64,000 nt of DNA from Gymnopus androsaceus JB14 (GCA_009733575.1 ML769397.1:186001-250000), one strand, 5' to 3'. Positions 8,004 through 20,045 are shown, numbered from the stretch's first letter. Translations and numbers: made by a program. The notes: a model not told the origin generated them from the letters alone.

Positions 8004-9728
8004 ATAAGTAGGTAGATGAGAGGAGAAGCCAGGTTGGTGAAGAGCAAACAGAAGGTGTTTTCCATCGCGACTCTGCAAGTAGAGTCAGACTGTGGCTCTG
8101 AATATGGCTTGGCGAGTACATTTAAAGGAGGCAAGAGGGAGCCCATGTGAGCCCGTCTACGAGGGCAGGGTTGAAAGATTGTGAGCAAGCGAGTAAAAGA
8201 GCTATAGCATACAGTACACACCTCGCCACATGCACAGCTTGAGGGTCCAAGTCAAGCGTTGATATTGCCCTGGTCATAGCATGATTTGGATTCCGGTTCA
8301 GGTCACGGTCGAACGGCGTATACCCAGTCGGCGGAGGTAGAGGTAGAGGCACAAATACAGATATGCAGCTGGCTGGAAACGGATATGGATTGATACTGCT
8401 GCAACGACGACTATGCTAATATGTTCAGCTCGGTCCTTGATCCCATTGGGTAACAGATTCTGGCCCGACGAGCTCATACAATTGAAATGCAGATGCAGAT
8501 CCGGAAGTGGGGTATAATTTGGACTGATAGGAATTGGATATGGATACAACAACAATTTCGGTAGCGTGCATTAGGGAACGCTGAGAGATCTGCCAATCCA
8601 TGTCTCTGTTCCTTCTTGGCACGGAAACTGGTACTGGTTGCTGCTCAGCAATGTCAGTAGAATGGAAGCCAAGGAAGAATCAATCTTACGCCATCAACAC
8701 CTGCCCTTCTCCTCTCTTAGCCTCTCAGACACAGATGCAGTAGCACTCGGCGCACAGATATTGTTGTCCTCGTACACGCTGTTGCTCTTGCATCGATCCT
8801 TTGACATGCTTTGACGTCGAAGAATCCGAAGTTTGCGAAGTTTGCGTTTATACCAGTCGGTGGAGGTAGAGGCATAAATATAGATAATATCGGCCTCGAT
8901 GACCATGGTAAAAGGGGGGAGAGGAGAAGCCAGGTGAGAGTTGGAAGAAAGCGCGAAAATTTCACGTGAGCTCCGGCCCATGTGACAAATGTGGCGCGTG
9001 TGTATAGAGCGCGCATTGTTGATTTTGCTCTTGTTCAACAATACATTGGCGTTATATTGAAGCTGGGTTTTCAACCCAGCTTCTCGTGGGCACCCCCAGC
9101 TCGTTGATGGCTCCTCCTTAACTCAATCAACCTCAACATCTCTCATCACTCGTGCAAGGCTTCAGACTTGTTGGAGTCACTGTTGGCATCTGAACCATAG
9201 AGCTCTCCGGTAAGCCCAAATTTCTTAATTCTATCTACATTGTTAGGCGACCCCAACTTTGGGGACGCCGAGGATCATATGCTTCTCCCTAACTCCTATA
9301 TGTTCTAAACCTCGCTGATGCTTTTCTCGTTCAGGCTTTCCTGCCTCACATCTACAAGAATAAACCCTCCAACTTCGACCTACCATCCCATTTCACTCGA
9401 AAGCTCTTCCTGCCACTAAGCGTCAATCGCCTGATGGTCTTCAGACAACTTAGACTTGTCTAGAGTGCGCGGCAGGAAGTTTTTCGCTTGCTTTCTTTCA
9501 TTGCTGGCTTGCCATCCAGGACGAGTGTAGCCATTGGGTTGTTGCTATTCAGGTATGTTAAAACCTCACTCTTCAAGTAAATTGATTCTAATTGGGCCCT
9601 TCATATCTAGGCTTCATATCTGCGCTGCCAGGATATTAGATTAACTATTTACGATTGGTTCGCTGAGACAACTATCTACAATTACAGCGAGTGTTACTAG
9701 TATGGTGAGATATGCAATCAATAAGACT
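8004..9728. other. Non-coding part of the transposon with internal repeats
   Basis: No convincing gene. Similar phrases recur at about 7990-8340 and 8840-9010 (GAGAGGAGAAGCCAGGT, CAGTCGG(C/T)GGAGGTAGAGGCA), pointing to an old internal duplication. A perfect 11-bp-stem hairpin (GAAGCTGGGTT/AACCCAGCTTC) lies at 9059-9083. 9100-9700 shows pyrimidine-rich intron-like sequence but no open frame I can assign. Confidence 0.4.
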
Positions 9729-11615
9729 TCAGCCTCGCCGACGTGTTACCCTGGTGTGGACTGGAGGGAATGCAGACTCCTCATGACCATTGGATGTCTC
9801 TATCCCCCCTCCGTGAGCACCTCCACGAGCACGTCCACGTCCACCATGTCCACCATGTCCACATCTGCGTCCGCGACCTCGGCGACCTCCAGCTGCAGAT
9901 GTTTCTGCTTCATTAGGACCAGGTGGTCCACAGGGATCCAACGAAAGCCCATCCTGACAATATGTGGCATCTTTGACTACCCCTTGACCAAAAACATTTT
10001 CGAGCAAGTCTTCAGGATTGGGATTGGCAACAGGCATTTCTGGTGCGGAAGACGGGCCTAAAGTGAATATAGATCAATGGAAAGCTTGAAAGGGAGATTG
10101 TTGAGTATACGCACCATCTCCAGTGGCATCTGTAATAGTGGGAGCTGATGGGGAAGATGCAGTGGCTGTTTCGATGGTGGTTGCAGCAGTGGTTGGAGGT
10201 CCTATAACAAGAGTATATTAGCAATATATATATATTATCCAGAATAAAGCTAAATTACCTGCATCTGCAAGTCATATGGCAAGTAATGCCTCAGCAATGG
10301 AATCCATGTGCTCCTCACTAGTCTTGACTGCGGATGTGGCAGAAGACAATCCGTCAAAGACTTGACTATTATAGAAGATGTAGAGCTCCTGTTTATAACG
10401 AGTGTCCTTTAATTGATGAAGCATTTGTTGATACGTGAAAAAATCTTTTTGATAATCGATTTTCGAGTTTTTTCCACGGGGTATGAACTTGTCGTCCTCA
10501 GAAAGGGCAAATCGGAGCTGGAAATATTCAGTTACTCAGTGCAAGAATACCCGACAGTTGAACTCACCAAGACAGCAGAAAGTGAAATAATAGAGTTGTT
10601 AACACTGCGTACTCCCCAACTCATGCCTAAAAGCAACTGGCCATAGCGGAATGATTTTGCAACAAGCGACGATGTGTTGAACAGAAGGGCTCGAGCAATC
10701 TGATTGGGACTTTAATCAATGAGGGGAAGACAAAGTCAGTAGATGATTTACCTTGGGCTGAAAATCGTTCATAAATAAAAGGGTTGCATTCTTAATGCAA
10801 TTAGGGTAGAATATGGGTGAGAGTGGCTCCTTCGTAGCCAAGGTATTGGGAAACTGCAGTAGACCTTTGAGGATTGGAGACCTTCCCCGAGACGTACCAT
10901 TGTTGGTCAGCCAGATACCTGAAGGAGCATTGATGGAATCAAAAATAATAGGGAGGCATTTGCGGATAGTATGGACTGATGCTGAGCGTCCCTGTTTAGA
11001 TTGGGATATGAACTTCATACAGTTTATTAGGCTCCGTTAAGCTTGTAAAGTGGTGAAAGAACGTACTGCTTTTTTGAACGGTGCGTATCCCACTGCCTTT
11101 TTGCACAGCTCGGGATCCTTCAAATATCTATGAAGCTCTTTGACCAGCCCCGCATTGAAGGTCTGCAAGGTTTTGAAATGGTCCAAAGACTCGGGCTCAG
11201 GACTGTCCTCTGATGGGGTCGTCAAGAACAGGTCTTTGGAGGCCCAAGGATAGACCATGATGGTATATTGTTTTGCCAGCTTAAGAATGAGGTCCTTGTT
11301 TAGCAGTGGGTCATGGTCATCTGCCTTCCCTTTTGATTTTCCCTTAAGTTGATTTTTTGCCAACTTGAGCTGGCTTGCGAGATCAGAATTAAGCATTTGG
11401 AGTTTGCCATTATGCTCAAACAATTTTTGGTTCTGCAAATGGGCATCCTTGAGGGCCTATAGAGCATTAATTCAAATAAATGTAAATTCTATGGAAGTGC
11501 CACTCACCATTTGCAACTCGAACATATTAGTATGCTCAATACTGGGGAGCTGAAAGGGAATGGGCTCTGAGTCATCAGAAACATCTGAGATGTTTCCTTC
11601 TTCAGAGTCGGACAT
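9729..11615 (-). CDS. Transposon cargo gene, unknown function (DUF6698-like), one in-frame TGA
   Basis: Seven exons can be joined with GT-AG introns: 11508-11615, 11067-11456, 10752-10991, 10568-10699, 10259-10517, 10115-10201 and 9729-10057. The start MSDSEEGNISDVSDD is acidic. The middle has a short coiled coil (NGKLQMLNSDLASQLKLAKN), a LAKQYTIMVYPWASKDLF block and LLFMNDFQPK. The C-terminus is RGRGRRCGHGGHGGRGRARG, an RGG-like nucleic-acid-binding tail. This order resembles a basidiomycete-restricted family I recall as DUF6698, of unknown function. A TGA at 10272-10274 interrupts exon 5; without it the frame continues through two more exons. The gene may therefore end there, be inactivated, or carry a sequencing error. 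It is divergent from the orphan exon at 11807. Confidence 0.6.
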
Positions 11616-11806
11616 GTTAGCAAGAATAGAGCAACATAGAAGTTCGAGGAAAGCTGTGTCGCTACTGTTCAAGATCAAGAGTGATGTGGACCCACAACAT
11701 ATTTATATGGAAATCCTGATAATCAAATTAGGAAAATCTATATGAACCACCTCAAGCCTATCTTCCTACTGTATAACCAGGAAAGGCATTGTTCACTCGG
11801 AGGAAC

Positions 11807-11920
11807 ATGTCACCATCTAATGCATCAAACACCAGCATCTCATTGGATTTGAGTGGATCCTCTGATGCTTTGACTGCTACTGCTCCTCGAATGACCGATG
11901 ATGAGTTAGATTTGTGCTGG
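11807..11920 (+). pseudogene. Orphan first exon of a divergent cargo gene
   Basis: ATG at 11807 opens a 38-codon Ser/Thr-rich frame ending LDLCW at a clean GTATGA donor (11921). No downstream exon with a matching frame was found in 11921-13639. It starts about 190 bp from the opposite-strand cargo gene, as in a bidirectional promoter. It may be the start of a gene truncated by later insertion. Confidence 0.35.
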
Positions 11921-13639
11921 GTATGAAAACCAACCAAACAACAATCACTTCAATCAGATATAATCCAAAAGGTTTAATTTAATGCGAGGAAGGAGGTTGT
12001 CGAAGGTTCCCTCGACTACTAATTGATTCGAAGAGAAAAGCACTTGACAGTTGACACAGATAGTGCACAATGAACAAGGTTTTATATTTGGAGGGAGGTT
12101 TTGAAAAGCCAACTAACGTACAACGACGCGCTGAACTAATCGAGGGGAAAGCAAACACCAAAGCACGGGTCAAGTACGCCGACCCAACAAACAACTTTGC
12201 GTATCTCGGGAGCCTTTACGTCGCCGCGCAATGATACTCCAACTCTCAGGGATTCCCACGAGTTACCTAACAAGCTTATACGACCGCTGCGCAAGTCACT
12301 TGAGTAGGCGTTTTTAACACACTCAGCGAAGAGCGGGCAAGGGGTAGAATCTGTTGGTAAAGCTAGGTAACACTCCGAGAAGCTTCCTCCCTAAAACTAG
12401 ACCAAGCCGACACTTGGGTCCAAGACCTTTCCTAATCAACAACGGGCTCGTCGAGGTGTGCACGTTAGGCTCCACCTGCGGTCCTAAGACTGATGTGACC
12501 TCTCTTCGAGATGAAAACCAGGAATGCTCAACTTAATAGCCAGGAAGTAGAATGAACAGCCTCAGTATTATCGAGGTTACAAGAAGGCCACCCATTTCAA
12601 AGGTTGTAGAGGACGATGCAGACGCGTCTGAGCGTGTACGAATCACTACAGGTCCTAAGATAGAACTGTGTTTCAGGTATCAAGTCTAACTTGTCATTCC
12701 GAGATAGAATAGCTACCCTTATATACTGAGCAAGATATATGAAAATAGGAAAATGAGAGAAACTGAGCGAGATAGGATGAAACAGAGTAAGTAAAATAGA
12801 AAAAGATAAATAATGTCCATATATGCGTGTATACTATGGTTTTGCCTCGACGTTTTCCTGCCTCGTTTGTTTGTCTTCCTCGATTGGGTCGACTTTTGGG
12901 ATTTTGGTCTGAATTGACTCGAGTCATTTGCCTTTTTACAAGGCTCGCCAGTTTCTTTAGCAGAACAGCCCTCGGAAGTATTTCTATGTTTTTCCTTGCC
13001 AATGGGAGACTGGTTATTATCCCTAGTTCCGCGTGGTCTCGAGTCTAGATGCCTGGTAGCATATGGATCTCGGTAAAATGCTGAGGCTCGGATAGAAATA
13101 CTCCTTGGTCCTTCCATGCTCTAGAAGTAGCTACAGCAAGTGGGTCATGTGGCTGCATTGGACTGCCGTGGCTATATGCCTGGGCGCTTTCCAGCGAGCG
13201 TCAACTTTGAGGGCACCTGTTAGGGTACTTCCTCATCTCAGTCCACCTTGCTTCGTTTAATAAACTTGAGTGTCGTTTAGACACCTCGGTGAGCTGATCG
13301 TGGAAGCAATGCCTCGTTTAAGACTTCGATCCCTTGGGTATATCCTTCGATGACCTAGCCTAGTATAACTGGTATGTGGGCTCGTTTATCTGCCTCAGTC
13401 AGCAACTTGTTATCCAACAAGCTTGCCTCGCTACACCATACCGTGCATAGGACTTTGATCGAGGCGCATTCACAAAGTTAAGTATGGTACCATTGCGTGT
13501 ACCGTTACTCTGCAACCTCTTGGGTAGAATAGGTCCTCGGTAGATTTTAACTATCAGCTCGGGCTCACTATAGTTCTCTTATTGACCGTGTTTTGTTACT
13601 AACAGAACCTAGGATTATTGGTTCTGCGCAGTTCTAGCC
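11921..13639. other. 1.7-kb stretch without recognised gene
   Basis: Rich in TCGAGG and CTCGG words. The longest frame (12719-13117, minus) is a basic, low-complexity 132-codon stretch with no family signature. 13219-13600 begins TGTTAG and ends CTAACA like an LTR, but the flanks (GCACC/GAACC) are not a clean duplication. Confidence 0.4.
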
Positions 13640-16600
13640 TTAGCCAAAAAATTGGTGTATCACCAATTGGACTGATATAAGCTCTGTTTGGCGCTCCTTG
13701 CGAATGCGGAGAAGTCCCAGGTCTTTGTCCACAGCTGACCTTGGGTGTGATATATGCTGGTAAGCCTGTACTAGAGCAACAGGATATTTTTGGTCTTCAA
13801 CAATGCATAAGAACAGGTAGTGCAATTGTGCAAAGACTGGGCCTGATCTTGTATTGAAAATAAGAAAGTCATATCTGGGTTTACCATGGAAAGATGGATT
13901 GCATCGCAAATGGTCGGTAGCTAGATGCCAGGTTTTGAGAGACTCGTAATTAATCCTTAGATATTGATAAGGAACAATCTGTGTTTCTGTTAGATTTATT
14001 ACTTCAAAGGTATGTTTTTGAGAGCTTACTGTACTAGTGGCACTATAAACAATACGCTGACCCCCAGGCAGTGGTATACCTGAGGTTGGAAGAAGATCTG
14101 ACCTGAAATCAGATATGTGTATATGAAATCGTGCAAAGAGCACAGGGTCCTTCTCAAGCAGATCAGCAAATGATATTGCCTTGAGTTTAGAGCCTATTGC
14201 AAAGTGCAAATTGTCCATTGGTGTTTCCAGGTCATTGGGTATGTCAGGATCAGATTGGTAATATGTGTTGTACTCATCAATCTCATTCTGTATCACAGTT
14301 GCAACAACAGTTTGATGTTCAATATGAACAATCTGCAAGGGACATGTTCAGCTCAGACAGCATATTAATCATGAAAATATATCTGACCTGCTTTGCTGTA
14401 TCCTTGAAATTTGTCCTTTGCAAGTAGATCTTGCGAATGGGACCATGAAACTTCTCATTGGGTTTGGTACTCATCCCACGCAATGAGCCTTTGTTTTCAA
14501 TGTCATCATACATATGTTGAAGGTAGTGAAGCTTGATAAAATTCCATGACTTGGGCTTATCAATATCAAGTTTGTCCATATCAGATATGTATGTCTGAAT
14601 GATATTACTATCAGCTTCATAAAACACTGAAAGGGTATTTACATACTGAGAGTGAATCAAAAAATGCTTTCACTGCTGCGCGTCCTACTTCCATTGTATC
14701 TGTTATTTGAATATCAAGATTGGAATACATATTCATATTGAGGTATTTGCGGGTGACTTTAAGCAGTGTATATCCAGCAGTATCATCTTGTGGATTTATT
14801 GCCTCATGTGCAGCAAATAGAAATAGCTAGTGAATGTCAGCTTCTCATCTTTTTACTTTACATTAAAATATACTCACCTTTGATATATCATGGTGTTTGC
14901 TGCCATCATTGAAAGAGAGTTTCATGACACCATCATTAAAATGATGCAGTGTGGACCAGCGAGGGAAAGATTTGAAACTATCAAATAATAATAAGCCTTG
15001 GAAAATATCATATATGAGATGTATGTATGTACCAATTATCAACCATTGTAGCAGTGCTTCGTGCATGGATGTGTACCTTGTGCTGTTCAAACAGATGGTC
15101 ACCCCAAAGCCCACTGTCACCAAAATGCAGATTGTCATAGGAGAGGGCCCAAAATGGGTTGGCATTAGCAAGTGAAAAGAATGAATTCTAAAAAAAATGT
15201 CAGTATGCATTAATGTTGAAAATTGCTGTATATTACAATATGTGGCCGAAGGCTATATTTCTTGAGTATCACTTCAGCTTCTGCCTTTGAAGTGCTTTCA
15301 AGCTGTTTTGCCTGGTTCAGCATTGAAACAGTCTCTTGAGGTGTCTGCTCAGGGTAAACTGCATTAAAATCTGAAAGCTTGGTGCCAGGAATCAGACATT
15401 TTGGGCAAGGACATAAGCCCCTCAGTCCTTGGATGAGGGCAATAACACATCTATAAATAAGTTTAAAGTGATTAAGGACCAACAGTCAGAAATTAGCCAG
15501 AAGACTTACTGCTCTTCATAATCTGCAGAGTCAATCAGAATATATGGGAAAATGGTCCGTTGAACATCATCTCCACATTGCATTGTGTAGCCTGTCTTTG
15601 AGTACTGCACTAGTGATTCCAGAATTTTGGAAGTAGACTCATGCCATACAACATTCTTGAAGTTAACAAAGTCTGTCTTTCCACTGTGAGCTGCATCTTC
15701 AGCAATCTGTAAGAACAGGTATAAGCTCAATATTGAAATGATATCAGTTGACTTACAACAGGTAACCATCCAACAACATGCCCCCCTCCAATACCAGCAC
15801 CATTCCGTATGTTCATAGGTAGATTAGCACACCGAACAATGACTGGGTAGCCTTTAGCAGTGCCAAATGATGATAATTTGTTTTTGTCTGCATAAAAAAC
15901 AAGACATAATGGTACTGCCCCAGGTGGAAGGGAACTCTATATGGATGACTGAGCCAGGAAGATATTGACAAACATAAATTAAAAAAGCAATACCTGAATG
16001 GCCCACCATTGATTTGCTGACCAGGCTTCATGTACAAAACGCTTCCATATCTTTGTCTGACTAGCCTGTATTGACGGCATGCATCCCATTGCATTTGCGA
16101 GACAATATCCCGATCAGACAGAAGTTCTTGCAGCCACTCCCAAACAGGACGATAGTGCAGTTCAACAGATTCCATTTTATCACGGTAGGATACAGGAATG
16201 TCCTCCTTCTGAAACTAATAAAATATTTAGTTCTTCCATCTCAAATATATTCAGTAACACTTACCTTTGTAGACCGTTCAGCAGCCTGATCCCATGTTGT
16301 CTGTATTTCATCATAGTTCTTAAGAGTGAAATTGTTGAGGCCAAAAGCAACACATCTCAAAAGTTCTACAAGTTTATTGGTCTGCCTTTCATTCATATGA
16401 CAATCCAAGGCAAGTGCAGCAGCATCAAAATCAACACGGCTTCTCCAGGGATGCCAAGGTCGTGAGTGCTTTGGTGGGCAGATGGGTCCGATTTCCTCAC
16501 GCTTCCCATAGTCCTCAAAGGGTATAATAGATGGTTGTTGGTTACTGTGAGGATGGTATTCAATCTTGATATCATCTGCCTGAATTTCACGAAACGATGT

Positions 16601-16998
16601 TGACCAATCTATAATGTGCAGGAGTCAGATAGTGCATTAGCATAACAGAAGTAACATACCTGTTTCATGCCCAAAGTCTTCATGGTCAAGATCACTCCCA
16701 AAATCATGATATTGATTTAAATATTCAGAACCTGAGGCAGCGGCGCCCAAGGTTCCATCAGCAGTGCTTGCCATAGCGTTATTGGTAGGCTCAGGGTGTA
16801 AGTTCAATCCTATGAGCAAGATTTTTAATGAATTCCAGAGATATTCAAAGAATGTGTACTTTGGATTTCCTCCTGGGCCTGTATACGTCTAAACTCTGCA
16901 GCTGAACGTCTGTCTTTATCTTTAGCCTTGCATGACTTGCGATGTGTTTGGAAGCCACGCGATTCAAATCGCTTGTTGCAAAATTCACATGTGGGCAT
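13640..16998 (-). CDS. Plavaka-type transposase
   Basis: Minus strand, about ten short exons. It starts at 16998 with an N-terminal zinc knuckle CEFCNKRFESRGFQTHRKSC, then an acidic linker, then PWHPWRSRVDFDAAALALD. The conserved core includes LPPGAVPLCLVFYADKNKLS followed by FGTAKGYPVIVRCANLP and GGHVVGWLPVV. Later come a CPKCLIP cysteine pair, SWNFIKLHYLQHMYDDI and KYDFLIF-like and VDKDLGLLRIR blocks before the stop at 13640. These are hallmarks, from memory, of the basidiomycete Plavaka/KDZ-like RNase-H-fold transposases that cut and paste DNA. Most exons join cleanly, but a six-A run at 14659-14664 puts VKAFF and YVNTLSVFYEAD in different frames; five would restore the frame. The gene is therefore nearly intact, and either recently inactivated or misread at a homopolymer. 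Confidence 0.85.
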
Positions 16999-17216
16999 GA
17001 GATAGATGAAGGATGGATGAAGGATAGATGATAGATTGAACAGGGAGGCAACGAGGCAGCGTCGAATGAACGTGAGCGGAAATAGTTGATATTAAGCGCT
17101 AGTAGTTTACACGGTGATAATCAAGTGATAATCTAATCATAAGCTGATTATGACACAATTCTAATCGGATCATAATCCCAAGCCGATTATAAGCGCCAAA
17201 TCAAGTTTGCGACATA

Positions 17217-17700
17217 CTGTCCAGTAAGCTATCCAACTTTCGCTTACACATGTTGTTACAAGTGAAGTATCCGAGTCGCCAGCTCTTTGTACTGTAACTT
17301 AGTTTAAAGCCATCTGGGGCATATTTCCGCCGCAAGCTATACTTATCCGTTTAAAAATCAGTTAGAATGTATCAGCATGACGAACAGCACGCCGCACATT
17401 TTCTGTATAAACTGATCCATCTATTCATGTTGGATCCGAACGTTGCGGTTTAGGCACTATCTAGTTGAAAACACTCACGCAAAATTCGGTCGGCGCTTTC
17501 CCCGTACACGGTCTGGGTTTCCAACTGGGACTGGTGGCTGATGGCGGCTACAGTAGCAGTAGTGGTCCAGTTCATCGTCAGTGCATGAGCCACTCTCCAT
17601 ATAAACGGCGGGATGTCTCCCGCTGATCGCGACGTGTCACAGCACGTAACCGAATAATCTTTAACCTCATCTATCTCTCATAATTATCTTGTATAATTGG
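17217..17700 (+). pseudogene. Glutaminase relic, copy B right part, upstream of MFS gene
   Basis: Continues copy B after the transposon. Matches 21500-21604 and 22683-22990 of the glutaminase gene, fused at the same microhomology as in copy A, then diverges into about 100 bp of unique sequence (ATATAAACGG...TCTCTCATAATTATCTTG) ahead of the MFS start codon. The transporter promoter is therefore at least partly relic DNA, and it lies 500 bp from the inserted transposon. Confidence 0.7.
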
Positions 17701-17738
17701 CTTCTCTAGGTCTTGTAGGCCTCTTCTGCGACTCACTG

Positions 17739-20045
17739 ATGTCTCCTCCTAATCCCAACCCACCCCAAATCCCAGAAACGTTTGGTCGAGCAAGGATTGT
17801 GGTATTGCTTGCAAGTTTGCTGGCTGCTTTGGCCGCTGGAACAAACTACGTGAGTAGGCTTTTATATTGGAAAATTAATGGTCGTAGCTGAGATTTGTGA
17901 ACGGTTTTGAGGTCTTTTCAGGTGAGCCGATACGTTACCAGTGATAACGAGTAGATTCGACCTACTCTTGAAGAAGGTCGTCGTCAATAATGCTGCTAAA
18001 TTCCTAGCGTACGGACCGCAACTTGGTGCAAAGCTTGGCATTAGGTGAGGCCCAGGTTGTATCTGTATGGCGCATCACTCATCTTTCAAAGCCATACCCA
18101 ATTAAATTTCATAGGCCTAGGAGGAAATGGTGAGCTCGAGCTGAATTGCTTGGGATCAATCTGGCACTAATTGTAGTCTAGTCGGATCCTATGTTAGTGC
18201 GCCAATTTGGGGAAAGATTGTCGATTCACGAGGACCAAAATCTTTGCTGCTTTCGGGATTTGTCTTATTGCTAGCAGGATACTCTGGGATAAGACTTATC
18301 TACGACGCTGGACTTCCAACAAACAATACTACGCTGTCAACCGCGATGTTGGCTCTGCTAATCGCGTGCAGTTTCATGACTGGATTTGGAGGAAATGGCG
18401 GTATGGCCGCAGCAATTAACACGACAGCAAAGACATTCCCGGACAAAGTTGTACGTGTCTTGTCTCTCTCTCTCTTCTTTGCTTTACTTACCTTTTGAAA
18501 GCGAGGTTCTACTACTGGTCTAGTCATATCTGGCTTTGGTCTTTCCGCTTTCCTGTTTTCTGCTATCGCACACCTTGCCTTTCCGGGAGATACATCCTCA
18601 TTCCTTCTTCTCCTCTCTATCGGCACATCTTTCCCCATGCTCATTGGGGTGGCCTTTGTCCGACCTATACCCTTACATGCCTCCGAAGCGCACCACGAAC
18701 CCTTTGATATTGACCACGCAGAAGCAGACGCTGCTTCGCTGGCTCCGTCCATCATCTCTACGCCTATAACACACGAACACGGTTACGATAGTCGGACTAG
18801 TTTGCTGTCTGAAAGTGACCAACTCGAAGCAGGGCATCGACAGATGCCTACTACAGCTACGGAAGATTACATCCCTGACGCGCGAGCAGGAGGGATGGAG
18901 CTCAATCCGGTGAGAAGCGTGTTACGTAGTCCACGTACTGGTAGGCATCGATCGAACAACACTCGCAGGAGCTTTAGTCAAAGTGGAAAGTTGCTTTTGG
19001 ATGCTGGGCCAAATGTGTACGGCGTTAAACTGTGGTCGTCCATTGATTTTTGGATACCGTTTATAACGTTGTCGTTGCGTGAGTTGCTTTTTCCTAAGTG
19101 TTTATTCGTGTGTATAATAATTGCTTTTTCTTTGAATTTAGTGAGCGGCACTGGATTGATGTGTAGGTTCAGTTCTCTCTGGGTCGTATAGATGGTATCG
19201 AGCTCTTTGGTTATGTAGATATCAACAACGTCGGGTCCATGGCACAGGCATTATACGTTTATAGGGATCTAGACAACTACAATGAGGTTGACGCATCGCA
19301 GTGGCAAGCAACTCAAGTCTCTACCATCAGTTTCTTGAGCTTTTCTGGCCGTGTAGTTATTGGTGCGTGATTTTTTGCGTTAATATCTCCTACTTTGGAG
19401 ATTCGATGATTAAAACTAATTGATGCTTTCCACCCGTAGGCCTACTCTCAGATTTCGTTAAATCCCGATTCGACCTCCCGCGCTCGACGTTACTGGTCCT
19501 AGTAGCGTTCATCCTACTTTTATCGCAGGTAGCAGCTGCCTATATCGAGAATGTGGGGATCCTTTGGAGAGCAAGTGCGTTGCTGGGTTTGGGATATGGG
19601 AGTATGTTCTCCTTGTACGCTACATTGTGTATAGAGTGGTTCGGATTGCGTCAGTGTCTCTTTCTCTCTATCCGCAACCTACCAACTAATCTATCCTCTC
19701 CTAGCACACTTCTCCGAAAACTGGGGATACTTCTCCCTCTCTCCCCTCTTCGGAGGAAACATATTCTCCATCTTATTCGGTCGCAACCTCGATGCCCACG
19801 AACAAGATCCCACAGAGAAGACATTCAGCGCCCCGCTTTCGAGAATTCCACCAAGACAGTGTCTCCAGGGGTTACCGTGCTATGTTGACTCATTGTATCT
19901 GACGATTGGAGCGTGTGCGGTTGCGATGGTGCTTAGTGTGTGGGCGGCGTGGAGGGATAGGAAGAAGACGATGGAAGGGGATAGGGATGGAGTGTATAGA
20001 AGGCTTCCGGAGGTTATTTGGGAAGAGGAGGATGGGGAAGACTAA
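17739..20045 (+). CDS. MFS transporter, MCH1/nodulin-like type, with a 10-nt micro-exon
   Basis: Ten exons give an open 585-codon protein: 17739-17849, 17912-17921, 18008-18044, 18092-18129, 18182-18450, 18502-19078, 19142-19162, 19219-19362, 19440-19649 and 19705-20045. All phases agree. The N-terminus RIVVLLASLLAALAAGTNY is the first membrane helix, followed by YVFSAYGPQLGAKLG, a helix-2/3 loop APIWGKIVDSRGPK, and about twelve hydrophobic segments split by a long acidic Ser-rich cytoplasmic loop (roughly residues 225-330). Such proteins resemble yeast Mch1, a monocarboxylate-transporter-like protein of the vacuolar membrane; the substrate is unknown. The second exon, GTCTTTTCAG, supplies VFS plus one base and is needed for the frame. 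The gene converges on the glutaminase gene downstream. Confidence 0.88.

Larger units (their letters stand above)
4444..17214 (-). mobile_element. 12.77-kb Plavaka-type DNA transposon carrying cargo and host gene fragments
   Basis: The ends are TGTCGGAAACCTTGA at the left and the complement of TGTCGCAAACTTGA at the right. TA is duplicated outside (4442-4443, 17215-17216) and the intact empty site is at 2303-2304 in copy A. Subterminal DNA on both sides repeats TTATAAGC and AAGCGC words, as is usual for transposase-binding arrays. Inside, on the minus strand, are a Plavaka-like transposase (13640-16998), a multi-exon cargo gene (9729-11615) and fragments of ROT1, actin and RPL3 (about 5186-8003). 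The Plavaka label rests on recalled family motifs. The boundaries rest on the direct empty-site comparison and are firm. Confidence 0.9.

Noticed and set aside
7747..8121. Lipocalin-like protein suggested by a WYEIARY motif
   Set aside because: The following blocks (DPCAAVSNF, FDGTPLAPM) fit ROT1 in order, which explains the motif better.
12719..13117. 132-codon minus-strand frame as a gene
   Set aside because: Basic low-complexity sequence with no family motif, no splice context and no duplicate to support coding.
13219..13600. Solo LTR (TGTTAG...CTAACA)
   Set aside because: Flanking pentamers GCACC and GAACC are not identical and no partner or empty site is available.
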